From: Isoetes taiwanensis
Lineage: Eukaryota > Streptophyta > Lycopodiopsida > Isoetales > Isoetaceae
DNA length: 64,000 nucleotides
Direction: 5' to 3'
Assembly: GCA_021234155.1 (NCBI GenBank)
Contig: JAJEKV010000024.1
Span: 12,934,913 to 12,998,912, forward strand
Positions 49,330 to 59,787 of the stretch are shown one piece after another. A program made the position numbers and the translations under genes. The notes beneath the pieces were generated by a model. The model ran no database searches, had not been told where the DNA came from, and saw nothing but the letters and a program-made list of their open reading frames with translations. Within the stretch, counting starts at the first letter, position 1; each line of letters begins with the position of its first letter.

Positions 49330-50530
49330 AATGCAACATATAACTTCTAACACTTGTTGGAAGTGATGTCACAACTTCCTTTCATAACCTCATCAGCAAA
49401 ACATAAATCTAAGATTCAACTGCCACCACAACATAAATTTAGGAGTTGAAAGAAAAGTGCCCATCTAGAGATTTTTTTTGAACCTCCATCAAAAGGGAGT
49501 TTTTATAGAAGCTCCCATTTTAAGACCTCTGCAATATTTAAAATCCAACGTCCAACACATGTTGGAAGCTACAACCTGTATTCAAAACCCATGTTGGACA
49601 TGATGCCACAACCTCAATTCAAAACATCCACACTAAAATGAGAATCTAAGATTCAATTACAAATTTAAGAAATCTATATTTAGGCTTCAACTTCCAACCC
49701 ATGTTGGAAGTCACATCACAACTTAGGTTTGGAAGAAAGATAGAAAAAACCTCTACAATGTAGTGAGTTCCAACACGTGTTGGAAGACCAACTTCCAATA
49801 CATGTTGGAAGTGATGCCACAACATCAAATCAACACCTCCATGCTAAAACGAAAGCACAAATATGAGAAACCTTTATTTAGCTTCAACTTCCAACCCATG
49901 TTGGAAGTTCAACTTCCAACAACTTCCAATCCATGTTGCAAGTTGCCACAACTTTGGAAAAAAGATGTGTGTCAAGAGATCCTTTAAACCTCCACCATTA
50001 CAAACCTCCCTCTGACTTCTAATACAAGTTGGAAGTGAAACCTGAATTCAAAACCAACTTCCCAACATATGTTGGACGTGATGTCGCAACCTCAATTCAA
50101 AACCTCCACACTAAAACGAGAATGTAAGATTTAATTACAAATTTAAAAATCTATATTTAGGCTTCAAATTCCAGCCCATGTTGGAAGTCAGACACAGCTT
50201 AGGGTTTGTCGAAACACACAAGCAACTTTTACAATGTAGTGAATTCCAACTTCCAATACATGTTGGAAGACATGCCTCATTTCAAGACCAACTTCCAATT
50301 GGAAGTAATGCCACAACCTCAATTCAAAACCTCCACGCTAAAACGAGAATCTTTCAAGCACAAATTTGAGAAACCTTTATTTAAGCTTCAACTACCAATC
50401 CATGATGGAAGATGCCACAACTTAGGGTTGGAAAAAGGATGTGTGTCTAGAGATCCTTTAAACCTCCACCATTACAAACCTCCATCATTAGAATATATGA
50501 CTTTCAATACAAGTTGGAAGTAAAGCCCAT
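49330..50530. repeat. CATGTTGG satellite array, unit 2 first array
   Basis: Cleanest copy. The phrase 'cacaacctcaattcaaaac' or its variant starts near 49607, 49820, 50085 and 50311, spacings of about 213, 265 and 226, so two monomer types alternate with a ~480-bp higher-order repeat. The core CCAAC-N2-ATGTTGGAAGT occurs about every 40-120 bp. Confidence 0.82.
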
Positions 50531-51373
50531 TTTAAAACATCTACTAGTAAACGTGTGCCCGGCGCTGCCGGGCTAATGTCTTGACATGTGTTTTTACTCG
50601 ATCTTTAATGTCCATATCCGCAACTTCGACAACAGTGTATGTTGATATTGGCGGACATTACTTGCTTTCATAATTACGTTTTTTATTGAAATTGTCTAAT
50701 GACAATATTATCGTCAATGTATTAAGATTTTAGTAGAGAAAAATGATGAGGGGGGGAGTTAAATCTACCTCGAAAGATGAAAATTTGAAAAGACAAATCC
50801 AAGACTTATGCTCAAAATGTCGCCTCGAACAATAGACATAGCATCCTGATATCTTTGAGTCGTGTATCTCGAACCTGCCACATGTGAGGATGGTAACACA
50901 AATTTTCTGCCAATAGCACTTGCATCATTTTGTTCAAAGTCCATAATACCCTGCCTTCGTCTTGACTGTCTTCGCTTCGACTACTCTGCCTTGGCACCTA
51001 GCTATGGCCGACTTCTTAACTCCGGTTATGGCATTGTTGCGATGCAAGGGTTCCTCGAGCCGTTGCTTGTACTTCGAGCATCACATAGGGCAGGTCAGGT
51101 AGAAACCTAAGTATTGTGACTGAGGCTTGCATAGAAATTCAGCATTCAAGAAACAAATCAAATGTTGTGGCCAAGACCCCTTAGCTCTTACATGTTTGCC
51201 TGGAAAAGGACGCCTTCGACCATTTTTTGCTCCGGCTATGTTTGAGTCATTTTCCAAGTTCAAGCCCGATAAAAGGAAGCGTCATATGTCTTTAATAGAG
51301 CAGGATTTGAGCTTGATTTAGGTTAAGTTACTAAAGATTCAAAAAAAATTGTTCAAGAAATAATCCTTAGTGC

Positions 51374-53130
51374 TTTTTTTTTTTTTTGAAGGACGAACAA
51401 AAAGTTTATTAAAGAGCAAGAATAAGTACAAAATGAATATTTCTCATCTAGTTGTGTAAACACAAGAGGATGCTGCTGGAACACGAGCCTGCGACACCAT
51501 ATGCTTACTCCATACTAGATAAGTAAAAGGAGATAAGGCTCTGCTTAAGAGTCTAACCGCATTCACACTGTAATGGCGTCAAATCCGATATGACTACCGG
51601 AATCTCAGGAGAGTTTGAAGATGTAACTTGGTCCTTCGACAAGACAGTATTATCTTCAGCCAAATCAGCCCACTGAAGTGGAGCAAAGCGACCACATGCA
51701 GCAGAAGGAACCGAATCACGTATAGCAAGTGCAGAGGAGAGCTGAGATGCAGAGGTGTTAGAACCCTTAGCTGACTTTCGAGGTTGATGAAGAGCCGGTG
51801 GATGTTTAGGTGGAGGGTGGGCACCACGACGATCAATGTCATGTACTGCCCACGAGCTGCTTCCACCTGCTCTTGGGACCTCTGAATCTCATCCAATCTT
51901 TGCCTCTGTTGATCCAGCAGCAGAGGCGCGGGACCAGCAGCTGGAATAGATGTAGAAGAAGTCATAGGGGAATAAGAGACATCCATTGAAGAAGGAGCAA
52001 AGCTAGGAGTAGGATTTGTGGCAGAGGCAACCGGAGGAGCCTGCTGGTAAGACTTACGAAATTGAGCAAACAGAGGGGCCTCAGGGAACATGAGAGCTAG
52101 CTCTGGGCCATTTAACAAACGTAGCTTGAATGGAAAGAACATGGGCCCACTTTGAACAACAATTGTCTGAGGCAGATCACGATGAATAGGGCGTGCTACA
52201 CAAATCTTAGTAATGCCATTGGTTATAGCATGTTGCAAATGAAGTCCAATCTCACTAGCAATAGCAGAAATGAACTCAGGATCTTGAAATTCTGGAGGAA
52301 AATCTTCAATAGCAATCCAGAATGGAGCACGCAAGGCATCTGGCTTACCTGGAAAAGAGCCAGGAACATACTGCTGATACAACAAGAAATGTTTCCACAA
52401 AGGATCAAACCTCGTTCTATGAGTTGAGCCACCGGCTCAGGGGACTCAAACATTAGGAGAAAACAACGTTGATCTTTGCCCACGAGCTTGATCGACTGAT
52501 ACACAGGAAGCCCTAATTTGTGCAAATGCCCAGATAACCAAGATCCAACGCGCTTCAAATCCAAGAAGGGGCCAATGAAGTAACAAACAACAGAGCATGC
52601 AACTAATTGCTCCACATGACGACGGTGAGTCTCATGACTGATCTGCACCACAGGGGCCCCAAAGCGCTCAAAAGTTGACCTACACTCCTGAACCTCATAA
52701 AAAATTTCAGCTGGTGGTAACCAAATATCCAAGGAATCCTGCTTGGCCTGCAACTGCTGAAGATAGGATGCAACTTCTTTCTTATTATTGTCCACCATGG
52801 TGGCAATGGCCTCTGAAACACAAAGTGATGTGGCTGGAGATGACACACCTTTGCATAGCCACTCAGAGAAGCGGACACCTGTAACCCTTGTCACTGTGTC
52901 AGAAGACCTCTACGGTGTAGAGGTCGAGGCAGGTGGCGTGGAAGAAGAAAAAGGTATCCCAGGCTTATTCGAGGGAAGAGGGGGAAACTCCTCCTGCCTT
53001 GAGGAACCTCCAACATGCGTTCGATGTTCTTTTTGTCCAGAAGAGCCTCCTTCGCGTGAGAGATTCTCAACATGTGTTGGGGATGCAAGCTGTGTCACAC
53101 TCTTTTGAGCAGGAGCTGCTAATCTCATTT
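51374..53130 (-). mobile_element. Poly(A)-tailed retroposon with DUF4283-like ORF, unit 2
   Basis: 1.76 kb insert between 'agtgc' and 'gtgctatttgg', so the target duplication is short (gtgct). The minus strand ends 'aataaactttttgttcgtcc' then poly(A) (51374-51387). It encodes only an ORF1-like protein; no reverse transcriptase or endonuclease is seen. A simple 5'-truncated LINE would keep RT and lose ORF1, so this is either an internally deleted LINE or a separate non-autonomous family. Confidence 0.72.
51594..52894 (-). pseudogene. DUF4283-like ORF1 protein, unit 2
   Basis: Two overlapping frames (52894-52223 and 52400-51594) joined by one indel near 52370. Features: an N-terminal acidic/Gln helix ('KKEVASYLQQLQAKQDSLD'); the 'FIGPFLDLKRVGSWLSGHL' and 'CFLLMFESPEPVAQLIERG' strands of a DUF4283-type RNA-binding fold; the 'APFWIAIEDFPPEF' and 'FISAIASEIGLHL' segment; then a Pro/Ser-rich region and a Gln-rich coiled coil ('DQQRQRLDEIQRSQEQVEA'). 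DUF4283 proteins are typical ORF1 products of plant LINEs and bind RNA. The family call is from pattern only. Confidence 0.62.
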
Positions 53131-55076
53131 GTGCTATTTGGTGCAGGCACTTGAGGAATTCGTTGAGAAAACGGGAATTTTAAGGTAGCTCGCCATGATC
53201 AACATAGCAGGCAGCATATCAAATGTTAGGCAATCACTAGATCTGTGGTAAGCCCTAAAATTAGTTGGCATTGTCATTCAAATGGCTACAGCCCAATGTT
53301 TTCCTGTTAGATGATATGCAAAATATGCAAAAGCTATGTTTTTCCTGAAATTGAAGAGGCCAGGTACTTAGTTTTTCAATGTTTTTATTTAAATGAGTAT
53401 TAAATAAAGAATTCAAAGCATGCAACAATGTGATAATGATAGCTACTGTGTGCATGAAACATGACAACATCACTTAAGAAGAAGTAGTTAAGGGAACTTA
53501 TCCAAATGATACAGATACAACAATACCTACAGAGCCAAATACTACTTTATATAAAGCTTTCTATAGATGGTTTAGGGGAAGAATTGCATTACTTAATATA
53601 ACACGCAAATGCTTCAAAGAAAGCATCAGTTGAAGAGGTTTGTGAAAAAGGTCATGCGACTTGAAGAGGTCTGTGTAAAAGATCATGCAACTTTGTATAT
53701 TGAATCGCTAGTACAAATTGATATAATTTATTCCATTTTCTCATGGAGAAGCACCGCCTATTATTGCATAATCTTGAGCAAGGCCTCTTATCGCCCTGAG
53801 CATTCAAACATAGGTCATAATTTTGAGAAAAAGAACATGTTCATACTGCTTGTGTTCTCAAATACCCTGGAAGATATCATTAACATCTTGAAAAATCTCA
53901 AAAACAATACCGTTAGCAATCTACACCAAGAGGTAACATCCTAGCATGAGAAACACCCTAGCATGACCTTTTTCTGATACAAATGTTTGGTAAGAGCAAG
54001 TGCAAAGAATATGAAGTCATATGGTACTTCATTCAAAGCTTTCATAGATGGTTGTGCAAAGAGTTGGATTGCTTAATATCTCCCATGTGGTCCATGTAAA
54101 ACATCAGTTGAAGAGGTCTTGTAAAAGATCATGCAACTTTGCATACTGAACTATTAATGCATCATCATTCCATTATTACTACATGATATAGGTGGGCCCT
54201 GAGCATTCAAATATTGGTCATCATCTTGGGAAAAAAGAACACGTTCTTGCTGCTTGTATCCTCAGATACCCTGGAATTTAACATTAATAACTTGAAAAAT
54301 CTTCTTAACAATATTGCTAGCAATCTAAATTACAAGGTAGTATCCCAGCATGACACTTTTCTAATACAACATGCAGTAGATTACCTATAAGAAAAATCTT
54401 TCATGAACACTTACAAAGAACATGTTACATCCTAATCTTTATGCATGCATAAGATAGCCTTTAGATAATGAGAAACATAATGCTTGCATGAGAAACAAAA
54501 TGATTGTATGCAAACAACTAGCTGGTGTTGATTTTCTCACGTTCTTATGTTCTTTAACACCTCCCTGCTGCCAATCTGAGCATTAGACAAATTAGACATG
54601 GATGCCTTTCTTGATAAAAAAAAAAAAAAATCACTGATAAGAAATTTCACATGTCCCAACTCTATCTTACATTAGATATATTAGATTCAGATATGTGCCT
54701 TCATAAGAAGATTATTGCAGATACAGGGAAAAAAAGCCTTCCTCAGCTAATATACTAAGATGTTGAGAAGATTATAGGTAAACAATGGGATTCTATACAG
54801 ATTCAATCACTATATAATATGCAAGTCTTATTCACCAAATTAATCTTGATGATATATGGCTCCTCTCTTAAAAGTAGAAAAGAAAAGCAGTATACATTTT
54901 TTTTTTTTGCACGGAGACAACCAATTTAGTGTGGAGAAAGGATTGACATGTGGAGCTAATTCTCATGTCGAGATAGGTAAGCTTTTGTCCAAAAAATATC
55001 GAGATATCTCACAAATTCATTACCGGTTGACCTCCTTCCAGAGCAAGATTTTAATTCATCGGATCAATTGGATCGA

Positions 55077-56772
55077 ATATGTAGCATAATAACAGGGGGT
55101 TTTCTTTGTGTTTTTGTACGCTTTTCACTAAGGTTTTCCTATGATTTCGTGATGTATTCAAATGGATGTACTAATGCGTACATCTAGAGTGCACCATTTC
55201 TGAGCCATTGATTTTAGCCTTTTTTTTTCCAATGGTCAACAACCAATGGCTCACAACAAAAGCCCTTTTTTTGTGCGTGTGGTGCATAATGGTCAACAAC
55301 CAATGGCTCACAACAAAAGCCCTCTTTTTGTGTGTGTGGTGCATAATGGGCACATGAAGGGCTTGAAGGGTGCATGTAGTGTAGTTTCCCCGCCGGCAAC
55401 ACATTTCTTATCATAACTTTTGATCCAGAGCTCTGTTTGAGATGATTTTTATTGTGTTTGAAAGCTCTCTACGAGATCGTTTTGAAGTGTATAATATGGA
55501 TATGTTTGGTTAAGTTATCTATGCTAAAACAGCAATTTTTCGGCCGGGTTTGGTAGGCTTTCACATCCTACTAACTGATTAATACAGGATTGCGCTATTG
55601 GATATTGTTTTATGACTAATTCCGAATGAAGCTTGCAAAAAATTACCATGCATTTTTAGATTTTGAGGCAGTTATTAAGCAAATTCCAAGGCTTCTAGAT
55701 TCTTGTGCTAACAAGCAGTGTGTGTCGTGCATAATGGGCGCTGAAGGGCTTGAAGGGCGCATGTAGTGCAGTTTCCCCGCCGGCAACACATTTTTTATCA
55801 TAACTTTTGATCCAGAGCTCTGTTTGAGATGATTTTTATTGCGTTGGAAAGCTCTCTCCGAGATCTTTTTGATAGTGTATGATATGGATATGTTTGGTTA
55901 AGTTATCTATGCTAAAACAACAATTTTTCGGCCGGGTTTGGTAGTCTTTCACATCCTACCAGCTGATTAATACAGGATTGCGCTATTGGATATTGTTTTA
56001 TGGCTCATTCCGAATGAAGCTTGCAAAAAATTACCATGCACTTTTAGATTTTGAGGCAGTTATTAAGCAAATTCCAAGGCTTCTAGATCCTTGTGCTAAC
56101 AAGCAGAAAAGTTTCCCACTTTGGTTTCTCACCACAAGAATCCATGGAGGCCAAAGGCTGCTGTTAAATTCCAGTTGAAAAATGTTTGTGTATGGGTGTT
56201 GCAAACTTTATGACTTTCAGAATAATGGGATCAATCTGCTTTATCTTTATGGACACTTTTACTTATGTTCTATTTGTTTTATTGTGATGAAATTAAAAAG
56301 CTACAGGTGATGAAAGCCTCAAATGAATTCTAGTTTTTTTCTGGTTTGAATTCTAAAATTTTTGTCACCAAGGGGAACGTCCCTAAGGCCCCGAAGGGAC
56401 CAAAAAAATTTTTTTGGCAACACAAACTATTAACATCCAACATATAAAAATTAAATCCCCCAACACATAACAACCATTGACATTAACAACCAACACATAA
56501 CTACCATTGACATTAATTAACACAACCATTGGGTCCAACACATTTAAATTAAAATCCCCCTTAAACCCCCTTTGGTTTGGGTGCATATTCACACGGGGGT
56601 GACTCCGGGCAGCGAGAGCTGTTGGATAAGCATATTCACCCCTTATTCCTTAATCTACACCGTACGTAAAGTTCCTCGTTTGTGGGGTATGCAAGTACAA
56701 AATTTGCTATACTATATAACAAGATTCGCAAAATACTATAAGATTTCAAGCGGAATACTATATGGTGTTGAT
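55077..56772. repeat. 1.7 kb insert with tandem duplications, unit 2
   Basis: Counterpart of 28148-29794. The 388-bp tandem duplication is clear: 55341-55728 and 55729-56104, both starting 'gcataatggg' and ending 'tgtgctaacaagcag'. The upstream ~60-bp repeat is at about 55232-55345. Repeated 'aaccattgacattaa' at about 56470-56520. No coding function recognised. Confidence 0.68.
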
Positions 56773-57234
56773 TCCATGTTGATTAAAATATGATATACTA
56801 AAACTAAAATTTAGATACAGAAGTAAAAGTGATGACTGATTAGGGAAGATTCCATACTAGTTCGCCCAGCATGCAGAGCTCCATCACCATCTACACGCAA
56901 TCATGCCTGATTCAATCAGCCTTCAACCGCCATTTTTATGTCGCCAAAATGTTTTGCCAATTTTTGGAAGCCGGGATTATTTCTAGGCATCAGAAAAACT
57001 CCAAATCTTAGTGATATCAAAAGTTTTCTACTAAACCTGAAAATCCCAAATTAACATGATTGATATATGAGATTTGTTTGAGCTTTTTAGTCCTTTCATC
57101 ACCTCCTCAGCAAAACATAAATCTAAGATTCAACTGCCACCACAACATAAATTTAGGAATTGAAAGAAAAGTGCCCATCTAGAGATTTTTTTTGAACCTC
57201 CATAAAAAAGGGAGTTTTTATAGAAGCTCCCATT

Positions 57235-58425
57235 TTAAGAACTTCCAACACATGTTGGACATGATGCCACAACCTCAATTCAAAACCTCCACACTAAAAT
57301 GAGAATCTAATATTCGACTACAAATTTAAGAAATCTATATTTAGGCTTCAACTCCCAATCCATGTTGGAAGTCACATCACAGCTTAGGTTTAGAAGAAAG
57401 ATAGAAAAAACCTCTACAATGTAGTGAATTCCAACACATGTTGGAAGACACAGCCTTATTTCAGGACCAACTTCCAAGACATGTTAGAAGTGATGCCACA
57501 ACCTCAAATCAAAACATCTATGCTAAAACAAAAGCACAAATTTGAGAAACCTTTATTTAAGCTTCAACTTCCAACCCATGTTGAAAGTTCAACTTCCAAC
57601 AACTTCCAATGCATGTTGCAAGTTGCCGCAACTTTGGAAAAAAGATGTGTGTCTAGAGATCCTTTAAACCTCCACCATTACAAACCTCCCTGATTAGAAC
57701 ACATGACTTCTAATACAAGTTGGAAGTGAAACCTGAATTCAAAACCAACTTCCAAAATATGTTGGACGTGATGTCGCAACCGCAATTCAAAACCTCCACA
57801 TTAAAACGAGAGTCTAAGATTGATTACAGATTTAAGAAACATATATTTAGGCTTCAAATTCCAGCCCATGTTGGAAGTCAGACCACAGCTTAGGGTTGGA
57901 AGAAACACACAAGAAACTTTTACAATGTAGTGAATTCCAACTTCCAATACATGTTGGAAGACATAGCCTCATTTCAAGACCAGCTTCCAATTGGAAGTGA
58001 TGCCACAACCTCAATTCAAAACCTCCACGCTAAAACGCGAATCTAAGATTCAAGCACAAATTTGAGAAACCTTTATTTAAGCTTCAACTACCAACCCATG
58101 ATGGAAGATGCCACAACTTAGGGTTGGAAAAGGGATTTGTGTCTAGAGATCCTTTAAACCTCCACCATTACAAACCTCCATCATTAGAACATATGACTTC
58201 CAATACAAGTTGGAAGTAAAGCCCATTCTAAAACATCTATAATACTTAGAACTCAACTTTCAGCACATGTTTGAAGCTATAATCCCAATTCAAAACCAAC
58301 TTCCATTACATGTTGGAAGTGATGCCGCAACCTCAATTCAAAACCTCCACACGAAAACAAGAATCTAAGATTCAACTACAAATTTGAAATATCTATATTT
58401 AAGCTTCAATTTCCAACCCATGTTT
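57235..58425. repeat. CATGTTGG satellite array, unit 2 second array
   Basis: Counterpart of 30240-31405, clean copy. It ends a few bases before the tandem-unit boundary at 58433, so the satellite lies at both duplication edges. Confidence 0.8.
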
Positions 58426-58433
58426 TTTCAATA

Positions 58434-58530
58434 AGTCCAATGAGCTAGCGATGCAGTTATAAGTCCAATGAGCTAGCGATGCCAGTGAAAAATATTCAAT
58501 AAATCCAATGAGCTAGCGATGCAGTCATGG
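58434..58530 (+). repeat. Short tandem repeat at the right edge of the duplication
   Basis: Three copies of 'tccaatgagctagcgatgc' at about 58436, 58464 and 58503, spaced 28 and ~39 bp, two of them preceded by 'ttcaata'. The same 'ttcaata' ends both 27 kb units, so this repeat sits exactly at the duplication breakpoint. Confidence 0.75.
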
Positions 58531-59514
58531 GTTGAGATCTTTTGGATAAATGTAGCCATGCCTCTCTAAGAGTCATAAGAGTTTTAATTATGTTAATTGG
58601 GACTGTTTTTGTGTCCTAGTCATTTAATATATGTTAGCTATATTGGTAATTTGATAAACTGCTTTTTTCTCTTGTGGTAGGACCTAGACATTTTCGTTTG
58701 GTGCCTTGAAGAGCTTGTACATGCCTTAGTGAATGTTTCTTCAGACTTATGAAGGTGAAATTCATTATGATAAAGCTCCGTTGATATGTTAAAATCCTTA
58801 AGGACGGGACTGCTTAGGATACTGATTAAGCGGCTTCAATGTGATTCTATCATAAAAAGTCAAATCTTAGTTAAGACTTTTGCAAATCATGTCAGTTAGC
58901 TGGCCTCCGTCTGGCATATGGCATGTTCTAGGTGTTTCATTGAGGCAACATTCTCCTGCCCAGAAAATACAGAGAAGCAAAGCTTGAGTGCCCATCTGCA
59001 AGTAAGATCTCAACTACATTATTGTAATATCCTATTTCTATATGGTGTCGGTGAATAGACCCATCTTGTTGGTTTACAAAACACAATTTCCTTCTTCTTC
59101 TAGCACAAAGAATACTCTCAAGTTCCTATTATTTTGTGATGGAATTAAACTTGTAAGTTATTTTCTTTATATGGTATCTCTAAATAGATTCTTGGTCGGC
59201 CATTTAGAATGTTGGCTCAATAGTGCCATTGTCAGTTTGGCAATTGCACTGCTATGCATTAGATACTTGAAAGCACTTGCTAATTGTCCAAATTGGCTGC
59301 TAAAGCAAGAGACATCTCCAATATCAAATGCTTCATCTCCGGAGAGAGATGATGCACATCAACAATTTTCCTTCACAATATGGAGCTCATTTCTTGCAGG
59401 ATTTGTTTCTTACAGAGTAAAGAGATACATCTTTAGATAATGTTTGTGTACCAGCAAATACAACAAATTTCCATCATGCAAAGAATCCCTTTGTGTTTGC
59501 TCACAGAATAAATA
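58531..59514. other. Right flank, no recognised gene
   Basis: AT-rich. A 132-codon plus-strand ORF at 59042-59440 has one hydrophobic stretch ('SAIVSLAIALLCI') but matches nothing I know. It lies 75 bp upstream of the MoaE-like fragment and in no clear relation to it. Confidence 0.4.
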
Positions 59515-59787
59515 ATGTGCAGAATAGGTATTGTGCTTATTGGCGAGGAAAGTGTAATGGTGGCCATTTCTTCTGCTCATAGAAAAGATGCTTTACAGGC
59601 TTGTCAGTTCGCCATTGATGAGGTCAAGGCTATTGTACCATCTGGAAGAAAGAGGTTTTTGATACTAGTGAAGTGTGGAAGGAAAATGTGGAATTTCTAG
59701 GTCCTTTGTCAATAAGTGCAACCTCTTCTCCAATGCACAGAAAGGATGATTGTTGCAAGAAAGAGAGATCAGTTGCTTCTGGCTGAT
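59515..59787 (+). pseudogene. Molybdopterin synthase large-subunit fragment (MoaE/CNX6/MOCS2B-like)
   Basis: The C-terminal half of the MoaE family is readable: 'RIGIVLIGEESVMVAISSAH' followed by 'RKDALQACQFAIDEVKAIVP', then after a one-base deletion at about 59640, in the next frame, 'WKKEVFDTSEVWKENVEFL'. MoaE, with MoaD, adds sulfur to precursor Z to make molybdopterin; the conserved lysines of the 'VKAxVPxWKKE' motif are kept. The N-terminal half is not seen upstream. The first homologous codon could follow a splice acceptor ('tgtgcag' then 'aatagg'), so this may be a lone exon rather than a retrocopy. The single indel could also be sequencing error. Confidence 0.8.

Larger units (their letters stand above)
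50941..54656. repeat. A'' block, unit 2
   Basis: Counterpart of 24105-27745, with the retroposon at 51374-53130 and the LTR-empty site at about 54655. No recognisable gene outside the retroposon. Confidence 0.72.
31418..58433 (+). repeat. 27 kb tandem unit, copy 2
   Basis: Second head-to-tail copy of 4611-31417, about 200 bases longer. It holds the better reading of pol (38319-41000), of the second half of the unit (about 46900-58400) and of the H3-like C-terminus. Copy 1 reads better in the 507-codon ORF and across the H3 alpha1-alpha2 region. Confidence 0.9.
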
